Shown: piece after piece, positions 44,353 to 54,391 of the stretch
Layout of the letters: the number at the start of each line of letters is the position of its first letter
Position numbering within the stretch: the first letter of the stretch is position 1
From: Denticeps clupeoides
Taxonomy: Eukaryota > Chordata > Actinopteri > Clupeiformes > Denticipitidae
Assembly: GCF_900700375.1 (NCBI RefSeq)
Contig: NC_041724.1
Coordinates: 12,674,204-12,738,203, forward strand
Length of the DNA: 64,000 nucleotides
Reading direction: 5' to 3'
Translations under genes and position numbers: made by a program
The notes under the pieces: model-generated
The model's database searches: none
What the model was told of the DNA's origin: nothing
Seen by the model: the letters and a program-made list of their open reading frames with translations, nothing else

Positions 44353-46371
44353 CCAAAAATAATTCAGCACCCAACTGAACTGTGTCTATAGAACTACTAG
44401 AATTACAGAAATCAGTACGAAACTCATTCAACTTTCTGTATGTTCAGTCTGTGAACATCCTCAAGAGCTGTTATTTCAGGTGTCATCTGTTGTACTCCTT
44501 TCTTTGTGCAGTATATGAAAGTCTTACTTCATATCCTTTCTGAAAGTCTGAATTCATATCCTCCTGTGCGGCATTGCAGGGGCGGAGATAGACTCTTTTA
44601 AAGATGGTTTATCGGTTGAACTGTGTGGCATATTCTGAGCATTCTGAGACATTCTGAAGTACCAGTGCCTTCAGTCAATATAATGTAACTTAAATGCAAT
44701 ATGAATTTACCTCACAGTGGCATTTTTAATACTGACATGACGTTTCATACAAAATATTTTGTACTGAATAACTAGTATTTTATTAAATGGTTATGAAAAG
44801 GATTTAAAAGAGAATAAGGAACCTACCTCTTTTGGCTAGGATTGCAGAACAGACCCACAGCTGAGGATCTCAGGTTGCGACTGGACACTGCAACACAAAT
44901 GAACAATCAATGCATTTCATGTTCAACATAATATTCTAAATTGTTTGTGTAACCTAATCTGCAACTGAAGATATGATGAAGACAAAACCAAATTCAACAA
45001 AATGGTTAATAAGTTAATAGATGACAACGCCCAGGGTGAGATTTGCATAAATGTATCTATATTACTGTGGTACCCAAAAACAGTAAACCAAGTACAATTG
45101 CAAGGTCAAAAGAAAACTCTTTAACAATACAGGGGACAGGGGACAAAACGAGGGACATGAGGCCAAACTAGGCAAACGGCAATCCTCAGCACAAAATTTA
45201 TCCAAATGCACAAGGATAACAAGACGCTAAGAACAATTTTTTTACAATATACAGGAAATAAGGGGCAGGCAAGACTAATCAGAATAGACAAACCTGCCAC
45301 AGTGACGCCCTCAGGTGGCCACAGGGCACAAACATCATGAAGCGAACATGTATTATTAGTACAAGAACTAAATAACTAAATATAATGAATAACTAAATAT
45401 ATGAATAATTTTCTGTTAATATCACTCGTCCAGGATAGGAAATAGAGGAGACGGACAAACATGAAAGGAGAAATGCATTATATTGTGTGAATTACTTTAC
45501 TGAAATGTTTCGTCTAGCACAAATACACATATTGATCCGTATAGACAAATCTAAAATCTAGATGAAAACAGAATATCTCATAAGCCCATACTTGAATAGC
45601 ATATTTACATGTAGTAGGCATATGTAACAAAAATAACCACACTGTACCTAAGATACTCATATGCAATGTTGGGCATGATATTAACCTGCAGTTCTCAATA
45701 AAGCACATTTAATGTCCTAATTCAAGTTTGGCCTATTTCTTGAAACAAGATGAATCATCTTTTACATATAACACAGCAGCTTAAAACATTTATGAAAGAC
45801 CAAAAAAGCTTGTTTCATGTCAGATATGACTCAAAACAATATGTTGTCAAGATTTTTTCACTTAACAAGATATCCAAGCATACACTGTCTAAAAACAAGT
45901 TCCTATATCTCACTGAAATGTTAATCTGTAGCTGATTATGTCTTATTTTAAGTGTGATTAGATATTTTGACTAGAAATTAGACAAATATACTTGGCAAGA
46001 TTATGCGTTTTTGCAGTGTATAAAACAAATATATCTCAACATGGTCAATATCTGTGCATATGACACTGTCACAGCCACAGAAGTGGTGGGCACACCTGAT
46101 GAAAACTCCTGGAACACTGAGGCCACTTCCCCTTAATTCCCTGCACTATAAATATCTTCCTGCACCAGTGTTCCAGGTTCTCATATTGAACTGAAAACCT
46201 GACTCGAGTGAAAGGAGTCGGGTGCTCCGGTTTTCTCGTGTTTGTGGTCTTGGTCTGAATTTGGTAAATGAAGATTGCAGTGATTTCTGTGGGACCAAAG
46301 ATCTTGAGCATCCAATATTCCGCTTGAGCATCCAAACTGCCCCACACCGACTCCTATGTGTCACCCCCAAA

Positions 46372-46977
46372 TCCACATCTACAGTGAGCTGGTCGAGAGC
46401 ATGCTTCACCATGTTGAGCACAATATGGGTGTGGCAGTTCCCTTGCAGCAGATCTTTTTGCTTTTTCTTTAGTTTAGTGAAGACAGAGTTGTGGATTCCA
46501 TAATGAACATTAGTATTGTCTGCACTATATGCAGTAACTTGACTTAATGATAAGCCAAATTTATTGTGGAATTGTTCTATAAAACCTATAATACCAGCAG
46601 CAGACTCATCTGCATTTTCTCCAAAATCAAGCATTTTGTTACAGATCCCCGTTTCTGGCCTGAAGTATTGAACTGCAAGGGGAACATCTTCCTGTTCCCT
46701 TTATTTAATGCATCTATCTGTATGGAGAATGGGAGGAGTTTGTCTGACTTTAAGACATCTACAACATCAGCCATTGCTTTTTTGCTTCAGCCTTTGTTCT
46801 CCCGACAGACATTTTCTTCATGATTTTGGAGTCATGCAGAATCTTTTGGTTGAGCTTGTGTCCACAGTCAGCACTGATATAGCTGATGTTGTGTTTAATA
46901 GTGGGGTACGCCTGCATCAACTCAGCTGCTGTAACCTAGAGGAGAGGAGAAAATACTAATGAACCTCATTTTAAAGG
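46372..46977 (-). mobile_element. hAT transposase fragment, near-identical to the right-edge copy
   Basis: Bases 46372-46977 align with 63395-64000 in the same orientation; I count about 7 mismatches in 606 bases (about 1%). The minus strand encodes part of a hAT-type transposase core (ending LSLSQVTAYSADNTNVHYG... NMVKHALDQLTVDV). Homology stops sharply at 46372, where unrelated sequence begins, so this is a partial copy. On the other side it can be compared only to the window edge. Confidence 0.82.
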
Positions 46978-47314
46978 GTGGGATTGATAACAGATTTTGG
47001 CTAAAATATTTGTCCTTATTTGCAGTAACACCAATCCAAACATGGAAACAGCACAAACATAAACTAGCTACAAACATTCGCTAGTAAAGCTTTCATATAG
47101 CCTATTTCTAATTTTAAAATATGGAAAGTTGCAATTTACTAGTTTATTTTCTTTACATGGTCATTATGTTGTTTATTAATGTATTAAATGTAATGTTTCA
47201 TGTAATAAATGAATGCTTATGTGTCTGGCTTAACCTTAACAAATGAATCATAATATTACATTGGAGTGTGATCCACTTACGTTGTATTTACAGAATTTTT
47301 ACAAATTACAATTT

Positions 47315-47536
47315 GTGACCCAGTGTGTGAAAACCCGGCCAAATCGAATTCTGAGATAAAGTTTGATTTTAGCCATTCATTTCACTGTGATTTCAGTTGT
47401 TGACATGGTTTTACTCAGTTAATATTAAATACATATATTTTTATTATGTTCACAGACTGTTCTTTATTTCAGGTAGAAAACAGTAAATTACAAGAAAATA
47501 AAATGACTCCAGCTAGGTTTTCACAGACTGGGTCAC
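47315..47536. mobile_element. MITE with 21-bp terminal inverted repeats
   Basis: The left end 47315-47335 (gtgacccagtgtgtgaaaac plus c) is the reverse complement of the right end 47516-47536 with one mismatch. The 222-bp element has no coding capacity and is flanked by attt at 47311-47314 and 47537-47540, a possible 4-bp target duplication. The superfamily is not assigned from these ends. Confidence 0.8.
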
Positions 47537-47799
47537 ATTTTTAACCTTATTTAGCTATTAATCCGGAGGCATGTTGTCGCACGTCTGACAGGTCACCATG
47601 ATAAGAATTCCCGCCAACACTCTGCAGCCAAGTATTTGTTTCCTTCCACTCTCTGCGCTATTTTGCAGCCGCTTGCGTTTAAGCTCTGAAACTTTAAGAC
47701 GCGGGGGTTTTACCTGGAGAAGCATGTGCCATTTTTTTAATATTCCTCTCTGCCAACACTTTGCAGACTCGACTTAAAAGACCCGCCCTCCTCACCGGA

Positions 47800-48357
47800 C
47801 AGGTAAACCGACCAATCAAACTAGCGATGACGTCAAGTGTCATCCAATCAAAAGTAGGAAAGGAGGTGTCTTCATAAAGTGAATGTGGGATGATTTACAT
47901 GATTTACTGCTTTAAAAAAAATTTTCAAAACGGGACGCGCAATTTCATTCTCAAATACGGGACAATTCTGTATTTTAAATAACGGGTGGCAGCCCTAGAA
48001 CTTGCCGCGTCCCTCCGTAATTGCGCTGACCCCGCCACGCACACGGCTTTAATCTGCGCTCATATGTGGCGTTTGAGGAGCGGAGCTGTTTCTGCTGAAC
48101 TCGCCATGTTTATTTGCCGCTTGTTATACAGAATAACACGCAAAAAAATGAAACCCCGAGGACTCTAATGGACTTAAGATAACTCTTGCTGATTGGCCAG
48201 ATAGTTGTCATGGAAACCGATTTGTTTCACAATATGTTTTTTTTTTAGCCAATCAGGACATAACCACGCCCACCCTAAATGATTTTAAATAGGGACTGCT
48301 AGCGCATTTTCATATTACGGGAGAAATAAGCCAGATTCGTTTTTAAAATTTTACAAC
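47800..48357 (+). promoter_or_regulatory. RBBP6-like upstream region with CCAAT boxes and a CRE
   Basis: CCAAT-type boxes lie near 47811, 47845, 48190 (reverse) and 48249. A perfect CRE palindrome TGACGTCA is at 47828-47835. These precede the first coding exon by 0.1-0.55 kb. The set is typical of a broadly or testis-active promoter, but function is inferred. Confidence 0.4.
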
Positions 48358-51300
48358 ATGTTCTCTGTTCATTACAAGTTTTTTTCCAAACTCGACCATA
48401 ATATGGTCCTGTTTAATGCTCATCACATAATGATGAGTGATCTGAAGCGGCAGATCATGAGACAAGAAAATATAAATGCGACTCGCTCTGATTTACAGAT
48501 CAGCAACGCCGAGACAAATGAAGGTTAGTTGTACAATGTATAAAACAAAGCACACAGTGGTTTTATTAAACATGTATTAATAACTAGACAGGTTATTTAA
48601 AGACCCTGATCATGTTAGCATTAGATGGCGTGATAGCTGAAAGAGTTTAGCCCATTCAGCTGCATGCTTCCTACAGTTATAAACGTAGTTCATTTAGACC
48701 CTCTAAACATTTTTATCTATATATGTTATCCTGTCATAAGAGTATTTTAGGCCATTATTCTCACTGCACTTGTTAAATTCATAAAAACATACATAGAAAA
48801 ACGTTTAGAAAAGTGAAGAGCTCTGCATGTATTTTAAATAAATGATGAATTTGACTCATTCTGTAATCACACTTGTTAAATTTCTTTGATGTAATTACTC
48901 AGCTTGTTGTAATGTCGACAAATGAGCATTTATCAGTAAAAGTGTACATGAAATCAAACTACAATCATTTAAATGCTGATAAACTGTATCAGACCATTAG
49001 ATTATGGTGGTTCTGGTTGCACGGTTATGGTAATCCTTTTCTGCTTTCCTGTTCTAGATTACACAGATGATGACGCCCTCATACCCAAAAACTCCTCGGT
49101 CATCATTAGACGTATTCCCGCTAAAGGAGTCAAGTATCCCAAGCAAAGATTTTTGTCTTCTAGTGACCGTTCTGCACCTTCGAGTGGATCATTACAGGCG
49201 GTATGTAACAACCACTCATTTTTACCTTAATTAATAATATTCACTATGTATATGACTGTACAGCAGTCATGTTATAAATGTTTTAAGACATTAATAACTT
49301 TACTCATAGTGTAAAAAGGTTAAAATGTCTATTTCATATTGAAACTCCAATCTCTCATGTAATCTTGCTGTACATAATGATGTGATATTAATATTACTCT
49401 TTGACAAATACTGAACATGTTCAGAGTGTCTTCAGACATCAGAGGAGTAGTCAAACAATCAGGGGTTAACCAAGCAGGGGTCAACCAAGCAGGGGTCGTA
49501 CCGTGAATCAGCATTTTTTTTTGACAAATGTGCATGAAAAATTTTTGCTGGAGTGTATCGCAGAAATTAAAACATCACTGATTTTTTTTTATTTAAATGA
49601 AAAAAAGACAGAGGTCATGTTGTGTGGAGCAAGTGATAGAGTTAACATTGACTTAGGTTGTTTTATGCAACACTTGACACATGCAGCGAAAAATGTTGGT
49701 GTTAGACTTGACAGCAAATTGACATTCGATGCACAGATCAACTCAGATGTCAAAACCAGCTTTTTTTCAATTGAGACAACTGTCTTTTCTTTTGTCTGTG
49801 TACAGCATTTTGGTCAACTGCGTTGTTAAGTGCTTAATAAATAAATTTGAACTTTAACTTGAACATGAAAACTTTCTTTCCATACAGATTACCAATCTCG
49901 CAGAAGTAAATGCATCCGAAGAAGACAAGATTAAAGCTGTGATGTTTCAATCTAGTCAGTGCTACAGTCAGTAAGTGTTCTTTCTTGGAAGCTCATTAAT
50001 ACCTGCATTTATAGGAATAATAGTTTTAACACGAGTATTTTCTATTTTAACAGGTACATGGACAAGCTTGCTGGACAACCCCCACCAAACTATATTTGCT
50101 TTCGATGTCGGGAAACTGGCCACTACATACGCAACTGTCCTACAATTGGAGTATGTGAGCTGTACTTTTCTTTTTAACATTCATACGTTGTACCAGTCCA
50201 GTCTCAGAACTAAGCATTTATTTGTGTCTTGCAGGACAAAAACTTTGACGCTTCTCAGAGGATTAAAAGAAGCACCGGGATACCACGCAGCTTCATGATG
50301 GAAGTTGCTGATACGAGCGTGAAGGGAGCCATGCTGACAAACACCGGAGTTTATGCCATCCCCATAATTAATGCGTAAGTGAAGACTGTGCTGTGTTTTA
50401 TATAACTGAGGTGTATTAAAGATGGCTGCATTAACAGGGTGGTAATGACCTAGTAAGTAACGCAGGTTCAAACCCGACTCACTACCATTGTGTCCCTGAG
50501 CAAGACACTTAAGAGTTGTTCAAGGGGGGCTGTCCCTCTAACTACTGATTGTCAGTCTAGATAAGGGTGTCTGCTAAATGTCATAAGTGGAAAATATAAA
50601 TCTAATCCAATATTGTTCTTCCCTCATAGGGAGTCCTATGCTATTAAGAAGAAGGAGAAACCTCCTTTCCTTCCCCAGGAGCAGTCGTCTTGCTCCTCAG
50701 AAGAAAAGGATCCTGTGCCTGAAGAGCTACTGTGTCCCATCTGCAAGGACTTCATGAATGATGCAGCAGTTACTCCCTGCTGTGGAAACAGCTACTGTGA
50801 TGAGTGTGAGTTTTAATAAGACGTTTTTCATGAGATTTGTTTCATTAAGTGGTCGATCCTAGCCTCCATTAATTACATTTTTTTTTAAATTGTAGGTATT
50901 CGCACATCATTGTTAGAGTCTGAGGAGCTTATGTGTCCCACTTGCAACCAGACTGATGTGTTTCCAGATGATCTAGTTGCCAACATAGATCTGCGCCAGG
51001 TAAGGGACATTTATATCACTGTTGTCATTACTACCTTTACAATTTGGCAAGAAGTTTTAATTTTTCTTTGTTTTCTTTGTTTACCCAGGTTATTAATAAT
51101 TACCAAAAAGAGACTGGCTACATTAAAGTCATCAGAGAGGCTGTTGCCGCAAATTATCCCCAGGCTGCAGCTCAACAATCTCAACCACATTTGCAGCAGC
51201 CTATCCTACCAATTAAGGTTCCTGGATCCTGCCAGCAGGACCCCTTATTGGCTAATACTCCCCAAACTACGACAGATAATGCTCCACTGCAGACCACACA

Positions 51301-52039
51301 GTCCACCTCTTTGCCTCCTGCACCCCCTCAGCAGGCTTCCAGACCCTCATCACCTGGTTCAGGGGTACAAATTGGTGCACCGCCTTCAATTCCCAACCCA
51401 ATCCCACCATTGGCAACACATCCTGTTTCGTCAAAGAACATCAACAGGCAGCAGAGATGGCTGAAGGAAGAGTGAGTGGATTTAGATTCTAATTACCAAA
51501 AAAATTATACACATTAATACAACAGACTCGGAAATAATTGATGTATAATGTCTTATTAACAGACTTTTAAAGATAACATTTGAAAGTTCTATTAACCTTT
51601 ATTTGAAATGTGTTTTTGTAGGTCCAGGCTCCCATTTAATGGTTCTTCACGCGGTGCACCGTTTTACAGCGACTCCAAGCCTTACCGTTCCCGCAGCCGC
51701 TCACCTATTCACAGGAAACCAGCACCTGGCCCACAGTTTGGAGGACAGCGGATTTTCTTTGAGAAGGAGAGCTATCAGGAACAGGAAAGGAAGTACAGAG
51801 AACGCTCTGACACTTTCTACAAGAGTTGCAGTAACCCTTCCAACAATCAAATGCAAGGTTGTCCTCCTCTCTATGACAGACATCCTGCAAAACGTTTCAA
51901 AGGCAACTTTCCCTACGGAAACGGTCGACGAGAAGAATATCCTCCCCCTATTCGAGGTCATGGGCCACTTCATAGAGGTCGCGATGCTACGATGCTGAGA
52001 CATTTGATGCAGACTGTGGAGGCAACAAGGATGCCTTAA
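48358..52039 (+). CDS. RBBP6-like E3 ubiquitin ligase, short form with DWNN, zinc knuckle and RING (9 exons)
   Basis: RBBP6 (Mpe1 family) is an E3 ligase tied to mRNA 3'-end processing and to p53/Rb. Exons: 48358-48523, 49058-49200, 49888-49970, 50054-50150, 50235-50374, 50630-50805, 50896-50999, 51089-51471 and 51622-52039; all are in phase, about 569 aa against roughly 1,790 in human RBBP6. The DWNN ubiquitin-like domain spans residues 1-77 (SVHYKFFSKLDHNMVLFN, IPKNSSVIIRRIP). The zinc knuckle CFRCRETGHYIRNC is at 146-159. The RING-like domain runs from about 245 to 290 (CPICKDFMNDAAVTPCCGNS... CPTC). A Pro/Gln-rich segment, a short SR stretch (SRSRSPIHRK) and an RBBP6-like FEKESYQEQERKYRE block follow, then a stop. 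The long Lys-rich C-terminal half is absent. Introns show it is not a retrocopy. AATAAA lies at 52147-52152. It could be a short paralogue or a diverged orthologue. Confidence 0.88.
49503..49865 (+). mobile_element. LINE 3' fragment in RBBP6-like intron 2
   Basis: The frame from 49559 carries a reverse-transcriptase C-terminal signature (FYLNEKKTEVMLCG... VGVRLDSKLTFDAQI). It is followed by a LINE-type 3' end (cattttggtcaactgcgttg, then ataaataaatttgaac). I place it in the CR1/L2 group tentatively. The 5' part is missing, as in usual LINE truncation. It is sense to the host gene. Confidence 0.7.
50437..50590 (+). repeat. SINE B copy in RBBP6-like intron 5
   Basis: Head ggtaatgacctagtaagtaa, B-box region ggttcaaacccgactcacta, core accattgtgtccctgagcaa, and tail from ataagggtgtctgctaaatg. 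It is moderately diverged and shortened in the head. Confidence 0.8.
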
Positions 52040-52489
52040 AAACCTCCAAGAAGGGAAAGACACCAAAAGGCAAAAGTAGATACCTCAAGCTTAAAGGAAG
52101 AAGATAAGAAGAAATGCATGATGAGCACAGACCTCAAAACTTTCTAAATAAATGTCTTTGTTCTATATTAAATGTCTACTAGTGATCTTTTTAAGTTGAA
52201 ATGTTGCTGACTGATACCTCACTGATGCTGATGATGTTTCTGATGCTACCTTTTCTGGTGCTTTGAGCTCCTTTATTTAAAATAATTTAGTTTTTCTAAA
52301 TCACAAATCAACATAAACTAGTCCAGTTAGTGATGGACTAGATCACAGTGCTCACAGATGAGTTCTTACATAGTGTGGTGGTGCAGGGTACCAGTGCAAG
52401 TGCTATCTGAATATTAGAAGCAGTCAGAGGACAGATGAGGGTGTGGGTGTGACATTATTCCGAAAACTGGTGACGTGAGAACAAATATA

Positions 52490-52560
52490 AAAGTGAAAGT
52501 GATTAGTTGTCACATGTGACACAGCACAGCACCCAGTGCACACAGTGAAATGTGGTAAGG
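52490..52560 (-). repeat. SINE A tail fragment
   Basis: Reverse complement of the SINE A tail (gtgattagttgtcacatgtg, then cagcacagcac... acacagtgaaat). The head is absent. A short (GAT)n run follows at 52602-52621. Confidence 0.6.
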
Positions 52561-52689
52561 TAAAGAATTGCAGGGGCTGATTGGGGCAGACAGGTGCAGG
52601 CGATGATGATGATGATGATGATTTGTTGGGTTAACTTAATTCAATACTGACACATATTTCCACACATTTAAATTATGCTATTTGAAACT

Positions 52690-52965
52690 AAGGCAGGCAA
52701 ATAGGACCCTTCTGGCTGGCCACATCTGTCCTGGTCAACAGGAAGTGCATTGTCATCGCCACTGTCTCCAACCCAGGCCATTTAGAACCACCGAACGTAC
52801 AGTAAAACCTCCTCGCCCTGATCTGGACACCGTCCCAGCCTACTACCACGATCTGGCCACCATATTCAGCCCGTCCAAGGCTGCACAGCTACCACCCCAT
52901 CGGCCAGGCGACATGGCCATTGACCTCCTGCCAGGAACCACAACACCTCGAGGCCGTGGTAAAAA
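52690..52965 (+). mobile_element. Ty3/gypsy fossil fragment
   Basis: A small piece of a Ty3/gypsy pol region on the plus strand. Its best signal, [20 protein letters not shown], is closely similar to [20 protein letters not shown] in the element at 54.4-57.3 kb. It is a broken remnant without terminal repeats, adjoining the Tc1-like copy. Confidence 0.75.
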
Positions 52966-52999
52966 ATGTCCTGTGATTCCCGTGTTGGAATATCGCTTG

Positions 53000-53790
53000 A
53001 GGAAGGAGCGCTGATGTATTACAATCATTTTATAATTTTGAAAGGGTTTTATTCACAAGTACATCAAGTTTATGCACAGAGTCAATATTTTGGAGTTTGT
53101 CAGAAATTGTGGGTTTTTGTTTGTCCACAAGTTTGAATTGACCACAAGATCTCACAAGGTTCAGGGGTTTCCTGGCCATGGACCCCAAATTTCAATGTTT
53201 TGTTCCCTGAGCCAATTAGTTCTCACTTTTGACTTATGGCACGGTGCTCCATCATGCTGGAAGAGGCATTGTTCTTCACCAAATTGTTCTTGGATGGTTG
53301 GGGGATGTTTTGGTACCATTTCTTTATTCATGGCTGTGTTTTTAGGCAAAATTGTGAGTGAGTCCACTCCCTTGGATGAGATGCAGCCCCACACACGAAT
53401 GGTCTCAGGATGCTTTACTGTTGGCACGAGACAGGACTGATGGTAGCGCTCACCATTTCTTCTCTGGACAATCATTTTTCTAGATGCCCCAAACAATCGT
53501 AAAGAGGCTTCATCAGAGAAAATGACTTTACCCCAGTCCTCAGCAGTCCAATTCCTGTACTTTTTGCAGAATATCAGTCTGTCCTTGATGTTTTTCTTGG
53601 AGAGAAGTGGCTTATTCGCTGCCCTTCTTGACACCAGGCTATCCTCCAAAAGTCTTTGCTTTACTGTGTGTACAGATGCACCCACACCTGCCTCCTGCCA
53701 TTCTTGAGCAAGCTCTGCACTGGTGGCACCCCGATCCCACAGCTGTCAAGGTTGGTGTCAAAACAGGTCAGCATCACAAGTATCAAATCC
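53000..53790 (-). mobile_element. Tc1-like transposon with partial transposase
   Basis: The minus-strand frame 53685-53161 (174 codons) is a Tc1/mariner transposase piece with two catalytic Asp blocks, VIFSDEASLRLFG and LFQHDGAPCHKS, and the family motif VWGCISSKGVDSL. The N-terminal DNA-binding part is mostly missing and the frame ends near WGPWPGNP before the third catalytic acidic residue, so it is non-autonomous. Related fragments are at 1.8-2.5 and 4.3-4.6 kb. Confidence 0.85.
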
Positions 53791-54289
53791 AGGAATGGCT
53801 TACAACTACGTGACATGAATCAACAATGAGTTCATGTTGTCCATGTTTAAATCTTGGCTGGTCGATGTCTTCTTCATGGTCTTCACACCTCTCTGGTGGT
53901 CCAGCAAAGTAGCAGCTGCCGTGACATCAGCATCTTTCGTTCAGTACTCACACACATTTATTAATAGCTGGATGTAGAATGTATGCCGCAGATATGACTG
54001 TACATGAATACATGAATGACCTTATTACAACTATTTACATTATGTCACATTACGTTTATACATTATGCCCAGAGTGTTCCATTATAACTCAGCATCTACA
54101 CCAGTAATGCAGCATTTAGAATAAGTGCCTAGCCTATAGTTTGAAAATATAAAAAAAAAAAAGATATTTCAAATTTGGTCTACTTCCACCTAAGAAACAT
54201 TGCTGGAGTTAAGATGTTTCTCTCCATTTGTGATGCACATAAAGTAGTTCACACATTCATATGATCTAGACTTGATTACTGTAATACTG

Positions 54290-54391
54290 TAAACATGATT
54301 GGATTCACAACACAAATGCACTCTATAAAAAGGGCAGAGCAGGCTGTCCCTGCTGCGGAGGCTCAGGTCTTTTGGAGTACAGGGGCCACTC
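54290..54391 (+). mobile_element. LINE fragment, left part, interrupted by the Ty3/gypsy element
   Basis: The plus-strand reading (aaaagggcagagcaggctgt, then gtcttttggagtacaggggc) is the left part of a LINE ORF2 tail that resumes at 57285. The two halves abut when the gypsy element and one copy of cactc are removed. Confidence 0.6.

Larger units (their letters stand above)
44353..48357. other. Intergenic region between the Ig receptor and RBBP6-like genes
   Basis: Contains a possible 5' untranslated exon of the Ig gene near 44825-44890 (weak), a decayed MITE-like stretch at about 45740-46020 ending in tttttgcagtg, unassigned sequence at 46060-46370, a hAT piece at 46372-46977 and a MITE at 47315-47536. 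From about 47570 on it becomes GC-richer and promoter-like. I see no host coding exon. Confidence 0.6.

Noticed and set aside
46060-46371. Possible solo LTR (tgtcacag start, TATA-like actataaatatc, gtgtca end)
   Set aside because: No target duplication was found and the right boundary coincides with the hAT junction, so the call is not supported.
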